A stretch of DNA of 64,000 nt from Carboxylicivirga sediminis (GCF_018156225.1 NZ_JAGTAR010000021.1:47378-111377), one strand, 5' to 3'. Positions 34,696-42,487 are shown, counted from the first letter of the stretch. A program made the numbers and translations. The notes: a model not told the origin generated them from the letters alone.

Positions 34696-35610
34696 CTAAC
34701 AGGTGAATAATTTAAATCTTTTTCTTAAATCCGATAAGGTTAAATCTTCTCCGAAAGCAATCATTTCAGAAGGACCAGCATACTCCCTGATTATTGTAAT
34801 ATGTAATTGTTCAAAGACACTATGAACAGATGCTACACGGCCATCTGCCAGATTAAAAAAACCTTTAATGCGCAGACATGTTGATTGTAATGATTGAATG
34901 AAAGCTTTAAGATTTTCCTCTTTTAAAATATCATGTGTTCTCAAAACACAACTATTTATTTGTGGGCGCCCTGCCGATTCTTTGCCTCTGAACTGATTAG
35001 CTGCAAGCCCATTTTGGCCATTATGTGTAATACATTTTGACCATGGAATATGGGCATATACAGTTGGGGTGATACAGGCATAAGGATTTAGTTTTATGAT
35101 TTCGGCACGTATGGCTTTTAAATTTTGGGCATCTGTTAAGTCTGATTTATTCAAGATAACATTATCGGCTATCATCAGCTGGTGTTTAAATCTCACCAAC
35201 CCTTTTACCCCTTTAAAAAAGTTAAGCGCATCAACCAGGCAAATAATTTGACCCAAACTAACCTTACTTTTCAGTTCATCCATCAGAAGCAATTCAACTA
35301 TACTAATAGGATCGGCCAGTCCAGAGGCCTCGAGAAATATCTGATCCGGCTCATATTGTCTTAATAACTTTTTAACAGTTTCAATGAAGTTACTCAGCTG
35401 ACAAACACAAAAGACAGAGCCGTTATTGATTTCAATTAGCTTAAATCCTGGAACCTGCCTTTTAAGTTCTTTTCCATCAATGCCAGATGGTGCAAATTCA
35501 TTCTGAATAACAACTACTTTATTTACAGGGGCTATTTCTTTTAAGATATGAGCTAAAAATGTCGTTTTACCACTACCTAAAAATCCAGTAATAAGATGAA
35601 ATGGTACCAT
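34696..35610 (-). CDS. CobW/P47K-family metal-related GTPase
   Basis: A 304-residue G3E-family GTPase (COG0523). Motifs in order: Walker A G-F-L-G-S-G-K-T-T-F (9-18), I-Q-N-E-F-A-P-S-G-I-D, the E-A-S-G-L-A-D-P switch region and N-K-S-D for guanine. A C-terminal CobW-like domain follows. The family's metal-binding C-x-C-C is reduced to F-C-V-C-Q (two cysteines). Such proteins load zinc, cobalt or nickel into client enzymes or help in cobalamin handling. In this operon the plausible clients are the URO-D-type methyltransferases, many of which use zinc, or the corrinoid protein. It lies between the second URO-D gene (48 bases, containing a terminator-like hairpin) and the MetH-activation-like gene. 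The client is inference; family identity is firm. Confidence 0.88.
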   Translation of the reverse strand: MVPFHLITGFLGSGKTTFLAHILKEIAPVNKVVVIQNEFAPSGIDGKELKRQVPGFKLIEINNGSVFCVCQLSNFIETVKKLLRQYEPDQIFLEASGLADPISIVELLLMDELKSKVSLGQIICLVDALNFFKGVKGLVRFKHQLMIADNVILNKSDLTDAQNLKAIRAEIIKLNPYACITPTVYAHIPWSKCITHNGQNGLAANQFRGKESAGRPQINSCVLRTHDILKEENLKAFIQSLQSTCLRIKGFFNLADGRVASVHSVFEQLHITIIREYAGPSEMIAFGEDLTLSDLRKRFKLFTC

Positions 35611-35619
35611 ATCAATCGT

Positions 35620-35652
35620 AAAAAGAACTTAAAGAATAACTCTTTAAGTTCT
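35620..35652 (-). terminator. Intra-operon terminator-like hairpin between the second URO-D gene and cobW
   Basis: AGAACTTAAAGA and TCTTTAAGTTCT (35624-35635 and 35641-35652) form a perfect 12-bp stem with a 5-base loop. On the minus strand it is followed by TTTTTAC. It fills the 48-base gap between two genes of the same strand, so it could lower read-through into the CobW and MetH-activation genes or protect the upstream message. Confidence 0.6.
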
Positions 35653-35658
35653 GAATTA

Positions 35659-37020
35659 TTATTGTTGTTTAGCAGCCAGACAGGCAGCAATCCTATCTTT
35701 AATATCCTGAATTGGTGGTATCTGAGAAACGAAATCTATATTGCCATCTATAACAATCGTTGGTAAATTTTGAACACCCAGCGTAGCCATCATCCTAACA
35801 CCTTCAACTTCTTTTATACGATGTTCTTGATACACTACTTTATCTCCAAAATCATCAGCAGCGCGACTTACGGCATTAACCATGTATTGACAAGGCGCAC
35901 ATGATGATGAATCAAGCGTAATAATGTCGATTACCACGCGATTGTTATCCCAGTGGTTCGACAAATCCATCAGTTCAATATTCCCAACATTTGCCTCTGA
36001 TGCCCTCAGTTCTCCTTGTAGTAACTCATCGTGAACCAACTCTGCAACGGCCATCAGGTTTTCTTTAGGGGTTGCCATTGCTAGGTCACATCCGGGAGCC
36101 AAGATAAAGCCCTTTTTACCGCCGATATCCATGCATTCCAAGGCATCTCTGCGAGAAGCTTCTTCATCACCCATTAACAGCACAACAGTTAGTTTAATAT
36201 TACCCCCAAAACTGACATTATGCCTTAGTGCCACATCACGCACATAGTCAAGGGGGATGTTTTCATCAATTGAAATATTATCAGGTTTAGTTTGACACAT
36301 GACTTCAATATTTTGTTTGGCATTTCCACATACAAAAAACGAACTCAAAGCTTCTGCCTCTCTAACCATGTCAAAAATTTCGGTAACACAGGGGGTTACA
36401 AAAGTCTCAAAACTCAAGGGATCGATCTGGCTGGTCATTGGATCTACTACGGCAATAATGTCGGCACCTGACTCAATGTATTTTGAAGCCATCATTTTAG
36501 CCACATTGGTAGTAAATCGCATTAACTTATGAACCTTGTCAGGTTCCATCATCATTTGCATAAAGATGTCAGTCCCCAACAGGTGTAATGCCAGTGTAAA
36601 AGGTCCCGTAATAAGTCCGTACAAGGCCAAATCAGGATGTTGTTCGCGCAAACGGCGAGTTGCCTCCAAAACCATTGAAATACGACCTTTGCAGGCGCAT
36701 GGTACTTTCAAATCATCAATAGCTATCCCTTCTGTTAAAGGATGCGAAATAACCGCTGGCGGGTTGTCCTTGGCCCATGCTAATTGACAGCCTAACGCTT
36801 CGGCTTCAATCTGTAGATCGAAAGCTACCGGAATGCCATCCGGGTTATATAGTTCAATGGCCTTATTTACACCTTCAACAATCTTATCGGTAGATTGTAA
36901 ATATTCTGTTGCTGTCAGTCCTAGTAGCTCACCGGCATGAGAGCCGACAAAAGGTACCCACGGAATCCGCTCAACCTCTTGGAGACGCATGGCCTTTTTT
37001 ATTAATTCAAATCCTTTCAT
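35659..37020 (-). CDS. URO-D/MtaA-family methyltransferase-like protein fused to a thioredoxin-like domain
   Basis: A 453-residue two-domain protein. Residues 1-340 are of the uroporphyrinogen-decarboxylase superfamily, closest in landmarks to MtaA-type methylcobalamin:thiol methyltransferases: R-I-P-W-V-P-F near the start, V-V-D-P-M-T-S-Q, V-C-G-N-A-K, L-A-P-G-C-D and T-P-K-E-N. MtaA binds zinc by H-x-C and a later Cys. Here the His is Phe (F229-V-C231), while both cysteines (C231, C311) remain. Residues about 360-450 are a thioredoxin-like domain with C-A-P-C (374-377) and a cis-Pro motif N-L-P-T. The fusion is unusual. In the operon it follows the corrinoid protein by 12 bases. Likely role: methyltransferase II, moving methyl from the corrinoid to an acceptor. 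Alternatively it could be a partner or redox subunit. True porphyrinogen decarboxylase function is unlikely in this context. Confidence 0.85.
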   Translation of the reverse strand: MKGFELIKKAMRLQEVERIPWVPFVGSHAGELLGLTATEYLQSTDKIVEGVNKAIELYNPDGIPVAFDLQIEAEALGCQLAWAKDNPPAVISHPLTEGIAIDDLKVPCACKGRISMVLEATRRLREQHPDLALYGLITGPFTLALHLLGTDIFMQMMMEPDKVHKLMRFTTNVAKMMASKYIESGADIIAVVDPMTSQIDPLSFETFVTPCVTEIFDMVREAEALSSFFVCGNAKQNIEVMCQTKPDNISIDENIPLDYVRDVALRHNVSFGGNIKLTVVLLMGDEEASRRDALECMDIGGKKGFILAPGCDLAMATPKENLMAVAELVHDELLQGELRASEANVGNIELMDLSNHWDNNRVVIDIITLDSSSCAPCQYMVNAVSRAADDFGDKVVYQEHRIKEVEGVRMMATLGVQNLPTIVIDGNIDFVSQIPPIQDIKDRIAACLAAKQQ

Positions 37021-37032
37021 TACATTATGATA

Positions 37033-37701
37033 TTAGGATGCCAAAGTATTTAAAAAATCTACCACTCCCTGTGGATCTGCACTATAGTTATCGGCACCAA
37101 TTTTGTCACAAAATTCATTGTTAACAGGAGCTCCTCCAATACAAACTTTCTGGTGCGGGAATTTTTCTTTTACGTTTTTAACAATCTTTTCCATGTTTAC
37201 CATTGTGGTTGTTAATAAAGCACTTAAGCCGACAACACAATCTGGTGTTTTTTCAATCTGCTGCACAAATGCATCTACAGAAACATCTGTACCCATGTCG
37301 ATCACTTCATAACCATTACCCTCTACCATCATGGCTACCAAATTCTTACCTATATCATGCAAGTCACCTTCAACAGTTCCGATAACAAAGGTGCCTTTCT
37401 GCTTAACATTGCCTTGCTTCAATAACGGTTTCAAATGTACCATTGCGGTTTTCATGGCCTTAGCCGACATTAAAACCTGGGGCACAAAGATGGTTCCTTC
37501 GCGAAATTTTACACCAACTTTTTCCATTCCCGGAATAAGTGCATTATTTAAAACATCCTGCGCTGAAGCACCTTTTGCAAGCACCTGAGCTGTTATTTCA
37601 TCTGCACCCGTTTGTCCTTTAAAGTTTGGAGGATAAGGTGATACCTCATCAATTTTCCCAAACTCAATACAATCAGCAAGTTTTGAAAATAATTCTTCCA
37701 T
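37033..37701 (-). CDS. Corrinoid (cobalamin-binding) methyl-carrier protein, MtbC/MtvC-like
   Basis: A 222-residue protein of the methyltransferase corrinoid-protein family. Residues 1-95 are the helical cap (B12-binding-2), with I-P-G-M-E-K-V-G and F-V-P-Q-V-L-M-S-A-K-A-M. Residues 100-220 are the Rossmann-like B12 domain, with E-G-D-L-H-D-I-G-K-N; H115 of D-L-H-D-I-G should be the lower axial cobalt ligand. Length and architecture match MtaC, MtbC and MtvC. It shuttles a methyl group between methyltransferase I and methyltransferase II on cobalt. It is 10 bases after the mutarotase-like gene and 12 bases before the second URO-D gene, in the middle of the operon. Its presence makes a true corrinoid methyl-transfer pathway nearly certain; the methyl donor has to be inferred from neighbours. 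Confidence 0.94.
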   Translation of the reverse strand: MEELFSKLADCIEFGKIDEVSPYPPNFKGQTGADEITAQVLAKGASAQDVLNNALIPGMEKVGVKFREGTIFVPQVLMSAKAMKTAMVHLKPLLKQGNVKQKGTFVIGTVEGDLHDIGKNLVAMMVEGNGYEVIDMGTDVSVDAFVQQIEKTPDCVVGLSALLTTTMVNMEKIVKNVKEKFPHQKVCIGGAPVNNEFCDKIGADNYSADPQGVVDFLNTLAS

Positions 37702-37711
37702 TATTGTTGTT

Positions 37712-38101
37712 TTAGTTAGTATTGTTTAATGTAAATATGCGTTCCATCTCAACCCATTCAAGCTTATGACCAGGTAGGGCTTGTTGAAATTTTGCCATCA
37801 ATTCAGCCCATTCATCTTGTTTTGGGGCATCTGCCATTTTCCTCCAACACTCAACTAAACTGAGTTCAGATGGAAATTCACAGATCATAAACAATCTGTT
37901 GTCAACATTATAAATATCCATGATTTCTATACCTGCATTGCGAATTCCTTCAATAATTACTTCCCATGTATTCGCAGGTCGGTGATATTTCTTATATTCA
38001 GAGATTAAGTTGGGATCATTAACCAAATCAAGAGTCAAACATACTCTTTGAAGCTTTTTCTTTGTAGAAGGTTCTTCCATCATCAAGATTTTATCGATCA
38101 T
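37712..38101 (-). CDS. L-rhamnose mutarotase-like protein (DUF718)
   Basis: A protein of about 130 residues of the RhaM/DUF718 dimeric alpha-beta-barrel family. Landmarks are R-V-C-L-T-L-D-L-V-N-D, Y-K-K-Y-H-R-P-A-N-T-W-E, G-I-E-I-M-D-I-Y and L-F-M-I-C-E; the His of Y-H-R-P corresponds to the active-site region of RhaM. It interconverts alpha and beta anomers of L-rhamnose or, in close relatives, of L-fucose. The ATG at 38101 overlaps the stop of the upstream URO-D gene by 11 bases; an alternative ATG lies at 38083. Being translationally coupled between a methyltransferase and a corrinoid protein, it strongly suggests that the operon substrate is a free 6-deoxyhexose or its O-methyl derivative. 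Anomer choice may matter because the methyltransferase or permease sees one form. Confidence 0.88.
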   Translation of the reverse strand: MIDKILMMEEPSTKKKLQRVCLTLDLVNDPNLISEYKKYHRPANTWEVIIEGIRNAGIEIMDIYNVDNRLFMICEFPSELSLVECWRKMADAPKQDEWAELMAKFQQALPGHKLEWVEMERIFTLNNTN

Positions 38102-39338
38102 TAAACGCTTTAACAGCATCAAACATGGCAATTATATTTTGCGGAGGAACATCTGGTAAGATGTTGTGAACGGTATTAAATACAAATCCTCCGCCTTTCG
38201 ACATTATCTCAAGTCGCTCTGCCACTTGATCTTTTACTTGCTGAGGAGTTCCATTATTTAGTGTTCCGACAGTTTCAACGCCTCCTCCCCAGAAAGTACA
38301 GGAATCACCAAATTCATTCTTCAAGAATGCAGGTTCCATATTGAGAGAGTTGGTTTGAACAGGGTTGAATATCTCAATTCCCGCTTCAATCAGATGAGGG
38401 ATTAACAACGAAATAGAACCACATGAATGAATAAAAGTATGCATGTTACTGTGTTCTTTCACATAATCGCATAATATTTTATGTCGTGGTTTGAACAATG
38501 ATTTATAGGTCTCCTCATCCATAAAAGGACCGGAAGTCATTCCCAGGTCGTCACCAAAACGAATTATATCAACAATATCACCAACAGCATTACACACCTT
38601 TTCAAGGGTTGCCAGATGCCTTATCATTAACTGATCAAGTAATTTTTCAACATTGTATTGATCGCACAATAAATCCATCAGGAAATTATCCATGCGTCTC
38701 AAGAAGGTACCCCACTCAAACAGGTTACAGCCACAAACCACTAATAAGGCCTTATCGGTACTTCTTCTGAGTTCTAATGTATTTTCACGCAATTTCTGCC
38801 AAAAATCATCATCACCAGCATGATCCCAAGGGCTATGCACATCGCGAGCCCACATAATACGCCCCATTTCTACATCTAAGCCTTCATACGAATCTGGATA
38901 TCCATCTACATAGGGAAAATAGGTTTGATCAAAAAAGGTTGCACCTACAGGCATTTTTGAAAGTACCCTTTTACCATCATTGTCGTACGTAAGAAATGAA
39001 CCATCTGGTTGTACAACTGGTGAAAACCATTTGGGATAAAAGGCTTCAGAACCATTAGCCATGGAAATAGGTTTCCAATCGGTAGGCTGACTATTAAATG
39101 TACGACCGATATCCAACACATCAACACCAAACCTATCCAATACATTACAGTGTGGTTGTGCGAGTTGTTGTACTACATCATAAATTAACGTTGGTGTATT
39201 TTTTAATCCCAAATGATTCACCAGGTTATTGTATGCGATGGCTGAGATGCCAGAACTTGGTGTGGCACCTAAATCAACAGGTACCCGATCGGGTTGTTCA
39301 TGTCGAATTGCAGCCAATACTCTTTCTCTTGATGTCAT
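38091..39338 (-). CDS. URO-D-family methyltransferase, probable substrate:corrinoid methyltransferase I
   Basis: A 415-residue protein of the uroporphyrinogen-decarboxylase superfamily, without the residues expected of true HemE context. It opens with S-R-E-R-V-L-A-A-I and P-D-R-V-P-V-D-L-G, and carries H-S-C-G (H304, C306), then D-S-C (C347), and near the end G-G-F-V-F-N-T-V-H-N-I and D-V-P-P-Q-N-I. This is the pattern of corrinoid-linked members such as vanillate O-demethylase MtvB, where the H-x-C ligands hold zinc. It follows the RhaT gene by 34 bases and overlaps the mutarotase-like gene. I infer that it takes the methyl group from an O-methylated sugar onto the corrinoid protein. The substrate is inferred from the permease and mutarotase neighbours; no family member known to me has been shown to act on a sugar. 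Confidence 0.85.
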   Translation of the reverse strand: MTSRERVLAAIRHEQPDRVPVDLGATPSSGISAIAYNNLVNHLGLKNTPTLIYDVVQQLAQPHCNVLDRFGVDVLDIGRTFNSQPTDWKPISMANGSEAFYPKWFSPVVQPDGSFLTYDNDGKRVLSKMPVGATFFDQTYFPYVDGYPDSYEGLDVEMGRIMWARDVHSPWDHAGDDDFWQKLRENTLELRRSTDKALLVVCGCNLFEWGTFLRRMDNFLMDLLCDQYNVEKLLDQLMIRHLATLEKVCNAVGDIVDIIRFGDDLGMTSGPFMDEETYKSLFKPRHKILCDYVKEHSNMHTFIHSCGSISLLIPHLIEAGIEIFNPVQTNSLNMEPAFLKNEFGDSCTFWGGGVETVGTLNNGTPQQVKDQVAERLEIMSKGGGFVFNTVHNILPDVPPQNIIAMFDAVKAFNDR

Positions 39339-39372
39339 CTTCTTATGATTTTTTAAACTGTTTGAGTTTTAG

Positions 39373-40413
39373 TTATGCAGAGGCACTCATTCCAATTAGA
39401 AATGAAGAAACAACTATTATTATCAGTGAAAGTGCTAATAATATGTACATTTTAACACTTGCTCCTCGCCATTCTTTTTGAATGATTCCCCAAATAGTGG
39501 CAAAGGCAATTGTTAGTGCCATTAGTATTCCCCAAGCAATAAAAGTATATTCTCCCATTCGACTTTTCCCCATTCCATATAGGAACAATTGCACAAACCA
39601 CAGAAAACCAGCCATAAAACAAAAGAGGTAATTAAAAAACAATATGGTGTGATTTTCTGCCTTAAAATAATCTCTTAACGAATTATTCTTATAGCCTTGT
39701 GCAAGACACCAAATGATAGTGGTTATAAATGTACCTGAGAGCATGGTTAACAAAACAGGATTGGTTGAAAAGAAAGGACTAGTCCCTTTTTCAACAGCCA
39801 TATCAGAAATAGGGATACCTTGTTCGAAGGCAAGCGACATGGCCGACCCGCTAACACCTACCAACAGTGCGGCTAAAACTCCTTTTGAATAATGGAACTC
39901 TCTAATACTTTCTGTAGATGTTTCCGATATATACTTGTCTTTCAGATAGCCGGTATATCCTACGAGACCGATACCAGCACAAGCAACTATGACACCAGTT
40001 ATTAGCTGGTTACCTCCTGATGTATTAAACATGCTGCTCAACCTGCCATCAATAAGTGGTGGTACTAATGTGCCAATAGCCAGCATTAAACCCAACGACA
40101 AGGCGTAGCCTAACGACAATCCTAAATATCGTAATGATAGCCCAAAAGAAAGGTTGCCAATACCATAAACCGCACCAAGGAAAAACACCCACAACAGTGT
40201 TTTTGATGGAATTGCTTTAAAAACCTGCAGGTATTCGGGTGAGAATATTAGGCAAGATAAAAGTGGGAAAACAATGTAGGCTGCCAAACTAAAAATAAGC
40301 CAGTAGGATTCCCATTGCCATTTCTTCACTTTTACAAAGGGGATAGCAAAACTACCAGAAGCAAATGCACCTAAGGCAATCAAACAAATTCCGAAGAGGA
40401 TATTTAGATTCAT
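39373..40413 (-). CDS. RhaT-type L-rhamnose/proton symporter family permease
   Basis: A 346-residue protein with ten hydrophobic helices and the RhaT family pattern: A-L-G-A-F-A-S-G-S-F-A-I-P in helix 1, W-Q-W-E-S-Y-W-L in helix 2, and G-A-V-Y-G-I-G-N-L-S-F-G-L-S-L-R-Y-L-G in the following part. It takes up a deoxyhexose across the inner membrane with protons; in E. coli the substrate is L-rhamnose. It is first in a seven-gene operon with two URO-D methyltransferase-like proteins, a corrinoid protein and a mutarotase, so the substrate here is likely rhamnose or fucose carrying an O-methyl group. The gene diverges from an AraC regulator 213 bases away. RhaT membership is clear; the substrate change is inference. 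Confidence 0.92.
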   Translation of the reverse strand: MNLNILFGICLIALGAFASGSFAIPFVKVKKWQWESYWLIFSLAAYIVFPLLSCLIFSPEYLQVFKAIPSKTLLWVFFLGAVYGIGNLSFGLSLRYLGLSLGYALSLGLMLAIGTLVPPLIDGRLSSMFNTSGGNQLITGVIVACAGIGLVGYTGYLKDKYISETSTESIREFHYSKGVLAALLVGVSGSAMSLAFEQGIPISDMAVEKGTSPFFSTNPVLLTMLSGTFITTIIWCLAQGYKNNSLRDYFKAENHTILFFNYLFCFMAGFLWFVQLFLYGMGKSRMGEYTFIAWGILMALTIAFATIWGIIQKEWRGASVKMYILLALSLIIIVVSSFLIGMSASA

Positions 40414-40626
40414 AAATTATGGATATTAACACATAAAGAGATCTGATCTTATAATCGACCCTACGCTTTAATTTATACCTTTTTTATGAAAGCTAAAATT
40501 ATATGTCCTCAGGAAATTGTCATTGGATTATTACGCTATGTATTTGCACAAAAACGATATTGTGAATTAATTTGTGAAGGACATTTTTCAATTTATACAA
40601 TTAAAGACAGCTTAATAGCCAACTAA

Positions 40627-41487
40627 ATGAAATGTGAAGGAATAAGTTATTCAATTGATTATGATCTCAAGAACATCGCTTGTTCGCGATTTGACACATC
40701 ACGTCATTATACAAATGTTATTAGTCCATTTTCGAGGATTTATCTGATTACTGAAGGAAAAGGTAGCATAATGATTCATGATGAAAAAATTATTCTTGAA
40801 CCCAATAATTTGTACCTGATTCCAAGTTTCACACCATGCTCTTATACTTTTGATAAAGAACTTGAGCATTATTATATACATTTCAGCACAATGCTACCTA
40901 ATGGGTTAAATGTTTATAGTTTATATGAGACAATTCGAAAAGTGGCCTGCAAAAAAATAGATCATTTACTTTTTAAACAGCTACTGGCTATCAATCCTGA
41001 TAAAGAATTGCCACATCATCATCCAGGGATATATCAAACGAAGTCCTGGATGAATAAAGCCAATTCGTACCATAATGTTGCTGATTATATTGAAACAAAG
41101 GGAATATTGGAACAACTCTTTTCGCGGTTTATAGTCAGAGAAGTAAAAGCGAATCTCAATGAAATGATCAGATATCAAATACCTTATATTCTCGAGTACA
41201 TTCAATCGCATCTAAATGAACAGATTTCTATTAACACTTTAGCAGAAAAGGCTTGTTTGTCTAGAGATCACTTTGCCCGCGTGTTTAAATCAATTTTATC
41301 GGTATCGCCTTGTGAGTTCATTATTAAAAAGCGAATTGAAAAAGCTCAGTTCTTATTACTAACCACTGACTTGCCGATAAAACGAATAATTGAAGATAGC
41401 GGCTTTAGAAGTTTGACCTATTTTTCACGAATATTTAAAAAATACACCTCGCTTACTCCCTTGGAGTATCGAAGACGATGGGGATAG
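40627..41487 (+). CDS. AraC-family regulator of the corrinoid/RhaT operon
   Basis: A 286-residue AraC-type activator. An N-terminal cupin-like sensory domain (about 25-110) contains I-T-E-G-K-G-S-I and Y-L-I-P-S-F-T-P. The C-terminal double helix-turn-helix (about 185-285) contains I-N-T-L-A-E-K-A-C-L-S-R-D-H-F-A-R and S-G-F-R-S-L-T-Y-F-S-R-I-F-K-K, ending in T-P-L-E-Y-R-R. It diverges from the RhaT gene across a 213-base gap, the usual arrangement for control of an adjacent sugar operon such as RhaS/RhaR. The inducer is likely the imported deoxysugar or its methyl ether. It is not closely similar to the AraC protein at 11025. Confidence 0.9.
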   Translation: MKCEGISYSIDYDLKNIACSRFDTSRHYTNVISPFSRIYLITEGKGSIMIHDEKIILEPNNLYLIPSFTPCSYTFDKELEHYYIHFSTMLPNGLNVYSLYETIRKVACKKIDHLLFKQLLAINPDKELPHHHPGIYQTKSWMNKANSYHNVADYIETKGILEQLFSRFIVREVKANLNEMIRYQIPYILEYIQSHLNEQISINTLAEKACLSRDHFARVFKSILSVSPCEFIIKKRIEKAQFLLLTTDLPIKRIIEDSGFRSLTYFSRIFKKYTSLTPLEYRRRWG

Positions 41488-41542
41488 TTCACTTATAAAA
41501 GTAAAACTAAATGACAGATATGTATTCACAATAGTACTTTGC

Positions 41543-41568
41543 AAAAAAGCTGCCCTATGCCGGACAGC
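41543..41568 (-). terminator. Terminator of the DUF4397 lipoprotein gene
   Basis: The arms 41549-41555 and 41562-41568 pair over 7 positions with one G-T wobble; the minus strand then reads TTTTTTG. It lies about 40 bases past the stop of the leftward gene at 41607, between it and the convergent AraC gene. Confidence 0.65.
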
Positions 41569-41606
41569 CTCTTACTATAGACTATTAATATGAATTACGT
41601 GCCTTA

Positions 41607-42317
41607 TCAATGATTAAGCATAAAAACTCCCGCTTTACTGAAATCATCAATCTTCGGGGCCAGAACATGAGTATATATTTTATCAGCCTCACTGTTTTGG
41701 TTATCTGAGTAGCGCAATACATCAGTTTGTTCATTAGGCAATACACCAGTTGGGGTATATACGACTTGCCCCGACATCTCCCCCAGAACTAAATCCATGT
41801 ATTCACTAGCTGATTTATAGGCTAGGTTGCTCACTTTCTTATAGCTGGCAGCCTCTCCACCCACATAAATATCCACAGCGCCCACGCCATGCAGCGCATG
41901 AAAAAAGCGTACTCGCACTTTACCCGATACAGGAGGCGTCAAATCATTTTCTAGCACTTTCAATTCGGGAACAGCAGCAGTACCAAATACCATCGCAATA
42001 TATTCTTGTCCATCGTCAAATAACTCATTGTCTGCTACCACTGATGTTTTATCAGACGCATTCAACACTTCCAATTTAATGCTATTATTGTCTTTCGGCC
42101 ACTCAATAGTTATTCCGTTGCCAAAAGCATAGGCCTGATTAGCCTTGCGCTCTTCATCGTTAACATGCCAGTCAATTGCAAAGTCTACCGGCAAATAGTT
42201 ATAGGTTGTTAATTTGGCTTCTTCCATTTCTGGTTCAGGCTTAGGATCGCTGGTACTATCGCTTCCACATGAAACAATGAATAATCCCAATAACATACCA
42301 ATAAGAAAAGTTCTCAT
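41607..42317 (-). CDS. DUF4397-like lipoprotein
   Basis: A 236-residue lipoprotein from ATG 42317 (upstream frame is open but lacks signal character); the lipobox is F-I-V-S-C followed by an acidic/proline linker (K-P-E-P-E-M-E-E). Two related beta-sandwich units follow. The second opens with V-R-V-R-F-F-H-A-L-H and V-D-I-Y-V-G-G, which is the DUF4397 pattern seen in many secreted or surface proteins. No catalytic motif was seen. The gene follows a T9SS metalloprotease by about 170 bases and is likely surface or periplasmic. It may belong with that protease; function is unknown. Confidence 0.75.
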   Translation of the reverse strand: MRTFLIGMLLGLFIVSCGSDSTSDPKPEPEMEEAKLTTYNYLPVDFAIDWHVNDEERKANQAYAFGNGITIEWPKDNNSIKLEVLNASDKTSVVADNELFDDGQEYIAMVFGTAAVPELKVLENDLTPPVSGKVRVRFFHALHGVGAVDIYVGGEAASYKKVSNLAYKSASEYMDLVLGEMSGQVVYTPTGVLPNEQTDVLRYSDNQNSEADKIYTHVLAPKIDDFSKAGVFMLNH

Positions 42318-42487
42318 ATGAATAATCTTTAAATTGAAATAATTGAATAATAAACAACATTTGAGTACTGTTTGTTCTATTGTATGAAAATAATCCTTCA
42401 GGCTTATTTTATCGCACAATTGTTATAAAATACAGCCCTGCCAACAATGATTAATAGCTAGTGTCGAATTATAACCCGTCATACTTA

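Noticed and set aside
35659..39338. The two URO-D-family genes as haem biosynthesis (hemE)
   Set aside because: They flank a corrinoid protein, carry methyltransferase-type cysteine motifs and lie in no tetrapyrrole gene context.
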